In this document: piece by piece, positions 55,701 through 57,638 of the stretch
How positions within the stretch are numbered: position 1 is the stretch's first letter
Layout of the letters: each line of letters begins with the position of its first letter
Source: Pseudomonadota bacterium
GTDB taxonomy: Bacteria > Pseudomonadota > Gammaproteobacteria > Burkholderiales > Burkholderiaceae_C
DNA: 57,638 bases
Assembly (NCBI GenBank): GCA_030535425.1
Contig: JAUNHQ010000011.1
Location: 1-57,638, forward strand
Direction: 5' to 3'
Notes under the pieces: model-generated
Databases searched by the model: none
Told to the model about the DNA's origin: nothing
Seen by the model: the letters and a program-made list of their open reading frames with translations, nothing else
Program-made: the position numbers and the translations under genes

Positions 55701-56317
55701 GCGTACATCTCCTTGAGCTTGTCGATGGCGCCCTTGGTGAGCAGCACTTTCTTGTAGTGCACCAGCGACACGGGATCGGCGTAGCGCGGCTCGACCACCA
55801 GCACGTTGCCCAGGTTGCGCGAGGCCAGGTACAGGTTCTCATCGACCTCGTCGGCGATCACCAGCACGGAATCGAGCTGCATGGACTTGAACTTGGCGGC
55901 CAGTTGCTTGGTCTTGGGCGAATCGAGCTTGATCGACTCGACCACGGCCAGGCGGCCTTCGCGCGCCAGCTGCGAGAAGATGGAGGCCATGCCGGCGCGG
56001 TACATCTTCTTGTTGATTTTTTGCGAGAAGTTCTCGTTCGGCTGGTTCGGGAACACACGGCCACCCCCGCGCCACAGGGGCGAGGACGTCATACCGGCGC
56101 GGGCATTGCCCGTGCCTTTTTGACGGAACGGCTTTTTGGTGGTGTGCTTGACCTGCGAGCGGTCTTTCTGAGCGCGCGTGCCTTGGCGGGCATTGGCCTG
56201 GTAGGCCACCACCAGCTGGTGCACCAGCGCTTCGTTGTAGTCGCGGCCGAACACGGTTTCGGGCGCATCCACCTTGGATGCCGCCTGACCCTGTTCATTG
56301 AGGAGTTCGAGTTGCAT
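55697..56317 (-). CDS. rplD: 50S ribosomal protein L4
   Basis: A 206-residue protein starting [19 protein letters not shown]. The tunnel loop is [25 protein letters not shown] near residues 60-85. In E. coli L4 represses its own S10 operon; whether that holds here is unknown. Its stop overlaps the rplW start. Confidence 0.98.
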   Translation of the reverse strand: MQLELLNEQGQAASKVDAPETVFGRDYNEALVHQLVVAYQANARQGTRAQKDRSQVKHTTKKPFRQKGTGNARAGMTSSPLWRGGGRVFPNQPNENFSQKINKKMYRAGMASIFSQLAREGRLAVVESIKLDSPKTKQLAAKFKSMQLDSVLVIADEVDENLYLASRNLGNVLVVEPRYADPVSLVHYKKVLLTKGAIDKLKEMYA

Positions 56318-56320
56318 GGA

Positions 56321-57001
56321 TCAAGCCCCCTCTTTCGCAGCTTTGGCCTTGACCTTGACGGCCGGGCGCACGGTCACGAAGCCACCGCGGGCACCAGGGA
56401 TGGCACCCTTGATGAGCAGCAGCTGGCGTGCTTCGTCAATGCGGACGACGTCCAGGTTCTGCGTGGTCACGGTTTCATCGCCCATGTGGCCGGTCATCTT
56501 CTTGCCCGGAAACACGCGGCCCGGATCCTGGGCCATGGAGATCGAACCCGGCACGTTGTGCGAGCGGCTGTTACCGTGCGAGGCCCGCTGCGAACCGAAG
56601 TTGTGGCGCTTGATGGTGCCGGCGTAGCCCTTACCAATGGAAGTGCCCTGCACGTCCACCTTCTGGCCCACGGCAAACACCTCGCCCACGGGCAGCGCAG
56701 CGCCTGCGGCGTACTTGCCCGCCACATCGTCGGCCACACGGAATTCCTGGGTGATTTCACCGGCTTCAACACCTGCCTTGGCAAGGTGGCCGGCTTGCGG
56801 CTTGGTCACGCGCGAGGCACGGCGCGAACCAAACGTGACCTGCAAGGCCACGTAGCCATCGTTGTCCTGGGTCTTGACCTGGGTCACGCGGTTGTTCGAC
56901 ACATCGACCACCGTGACGGGCACTGCATCGCCGTCATCGGTGAACAGACGCATCATGCCCACCTTGCGCCCCAGCAACCCCAATCGATTGCTTTGACTCA
57001 T
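56321..57001 (-). CDS. rplC: 50S ribosomal protein L3
   Basis: A 226-residue protein starting [20 protein letters not shown], with [36 protein letters not shown], the extension reaching the peptidyl-transferase centre; its Gln is the methylation site in E. coli. First gene of the block downstream of the promoter at 57112-57140. L4 follows after 3 nt. Confidence 0.98.
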   Translation of the reverse strand: MSQSNRLGLLGRKVGMMRLFTDDGDAVPVTVVDVSNNRVTQVKTQDNDGYVALQVTFGSRRASRVTKPQAGHLAKAGVEAGEITQEFRVADDVAGKYAAGAALPVGEVFAVGQKVDVQGTSIGKGYAGTIKRHNFGSQRASHGNSRSHNVPGSISMAQDPGRVFPGKKMTGHMGDETVTTQNLDVVRIDEARQLLLIKGAIPGARGGFVTVRPAVKVKAKAAKEGA

Positions 57002-57111
57002 TTATTGCTCCAGAACTTTCGCCGCGCCGAGCTTCAATTGGCCGGCAGCGTTTGGTGTGCGAAAGGGAAGTTGATGTTTTCTTGCCCCTGGCTTTCAAAG
57101 GCAAGCCCGCG

Positions 57112-57140
57112 ATGATAACGGGGTACTGGCCGTTTGGCAA
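57112..57140 (-). promoter_or_regulatory. Strong sigma70 promoter candidate for rplC-rpsQ
   Basis: On the minus strand: TTGCCA at 57140-57135, a 17-nt spacer and TATCAT at 57117-57112. Both hexamers match consensus at four of six positions with ideal spacing. It lies in the 185-bp rpsJ-rplC gap, leaving a leader of about 100 nt before rplC. A GC-rich 6-bp hairpin GCGCGG/CCGCGC (57163-57180) lies between rpsJ and this promoter. Confidence 0.7.
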
Positions 57141-57186
57141 GCACCCCGCTGGCTGCAAGCTGGCGCGGACTGGGCCGCGCAGACAT

Positions 57187-57498
57187 TTATTGCAGCTTGA
57201 TTTCCACGTCCACGCCGGCAGGCAGGTCGAGCTTCATCAGCGCGTCCACGGTCTTGTCGGTGGGGTCCACGATGTCCATCAGGCGCTGGTGCGTGCGGAT
57301 CTCGAACTGGTCGCGGCTGGTCTTGTTGACGTGCGGCGAACGCAGGATGTCAAAACGCTTCATGCGCGTGGGCAGGGGCACAGGGCCCTTGACCACGGCG
57401 CCGGTGCGCTTGGCGGTGTCCACGATTTCGGCTGCCGACTGGTCGATCAGCTTGTAATCAAACGCCTTCAGGCGGATGCGGATTTTCTGCTGTGCCAT
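57187..57498 (-). CDS. rpsJ: 30S ribosomal protein S10 (NusE)
   Basis: A 103-residue protein starting [19 protein letters not shown], with [36 protein letters not shown]. It is part of the 30S head and, as NusE, of antitermination complexes. It lies 12 bp after tuf but 185 bp before rplC, so it is probably transcribed with tuf and not only with the L3 block. Confidence 0.98.
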   Translation of the reverse strand: MAQQKIRIRLKAFDYKLIDQSAAEIVDTAKRTGAVVKGPVPLPTRMKRFDILRSPHVNKTSRDQFEIRTHQRLMDIVDPTDKTVDALMKLDLPAGVDVEIKLQ

Positions 57499-57510
57499 CT
57501 CATCCGCTCC

Positions 57511-57638
57511 TTACTCGATGATCTTGGCCACCACACCTGCGCCCACCGTGCGACCACCTTCGCGGATGGCAAAGCGCAGACCCTCTTCCATGGCGATGGG
57601 AGCAATCAGCTTGACGGTGATGCTCACGTTGTCGCCAG
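57511..57638 (-). CDS. tuf: Elongation factor Tu (partial, C-terminal 42 codons)
   Basis: The frame enters from the window edge and ends in a TAA at 57511-57513. It encodes [20 protein letters not shown] followed by [21 protein letters not shown], the conserved end of EF-Tu domain 3. EF-Tu delivers aminoacyl-tRNA to the ribosome. The N-terminal part lies outside the window. Confidence 0.97.

Overview
The window looks like chromosomal core sequence from a high-GC betaproteobacterium of the order Burkholderiales, most likely family Comamonadaceae. The evidence is the gene content (Bug-type solute receptors, YbfB-type MFS, ScsB-like DsbD, NnrS, the long Arg/Gly-rich tail of ribosomal protein S3, single-cysteine DksA) and many AT-rich intergenic repeats of the AGCTGCTTGCGCTT type. 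The genus cannot be fixed from sequence reading alone. Coding density is high, and I see no phage, insertion sequence, CRISPR array, rRNA or tRNA gene.

Layout. 0-3 kb: the start of a Maf pyrophosphatase, a Bug/TctC solute receptor and an M20 peptidase, all on minus. 3-5.3 kb: groES-groEL under a CIRCE operator and overlapping sigma70/sigma32-like promoter elements. 5.3-5.9 kb: the only gap above 300 bases, with a terminator and palindromic repeats. 5.9-12.6 kb: an M23 peptidase diverging from tyrS, a small ORF, ccmA-ccmB and ftsK. 12.8-16.7 kb: lolA, a lipoprotein tannase-like hydrolase and nnrS. 16.7-22 kb (minus): gluQ, cytochrome b561, yqiA, purT, psd and a FAH-family hydrolase. 22-29 kb: 3-hydroxybutyryl-CoA dehydrogenase, an Lrp regulator diverging from glmS, rodA, a LysE exporter and cca. 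29-35 kb: an accessory-looking stretch with a second Bug receptor, a creatininase-family amidohydrolase, a truncated sensor kinase beside a CopG-like DUF411 protein, and an MFS/carboxymuconolactone-decarboxylase pair diverging from a LysR regulator. 35-40 kb: a DsbD/ScsB-like disulfide reductase, then an apparent operon of an I78 protease-inhibitor lipoprotein and a lysyl-endopeptidase-like serine protease lipoprotein. 40-47 kb: phoH, a CobW GTPase, dksA, a STAS protein, hslV and hslU. 47-52 kb: a TlpA thioredoxin, an amidase, cytochrome c' diverging from cytochrome b561, a GNAT acetyltransferase and a peroxiredoxin. 52-57.6 kb (minus): rpsQ-rpmC-rplP-rpsC-rplV-rpsS-rplB-rplW-rplD-rplC, then rpsJ and the end of tuf.

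Two themes stand out. First, protein quality control and envelope redox recur: GroESL, HslVU, a protease with its inhibitor, DsbD, TlpA, peroxiredoxin, cytochromes c' and b561, NnrS and a CcmAB pair. Second, a dispersed repeat of about 60 bp occurs at least 15 times. Most copies lie between genes, but one lies inside cca, where it encodes an insertion between two conserved motifs, and one encodes the C-terminus of CcmA. Another forms a hairpin between groES and groEL. I consider this repeat family and its coding copies the most interesting feature of the window.
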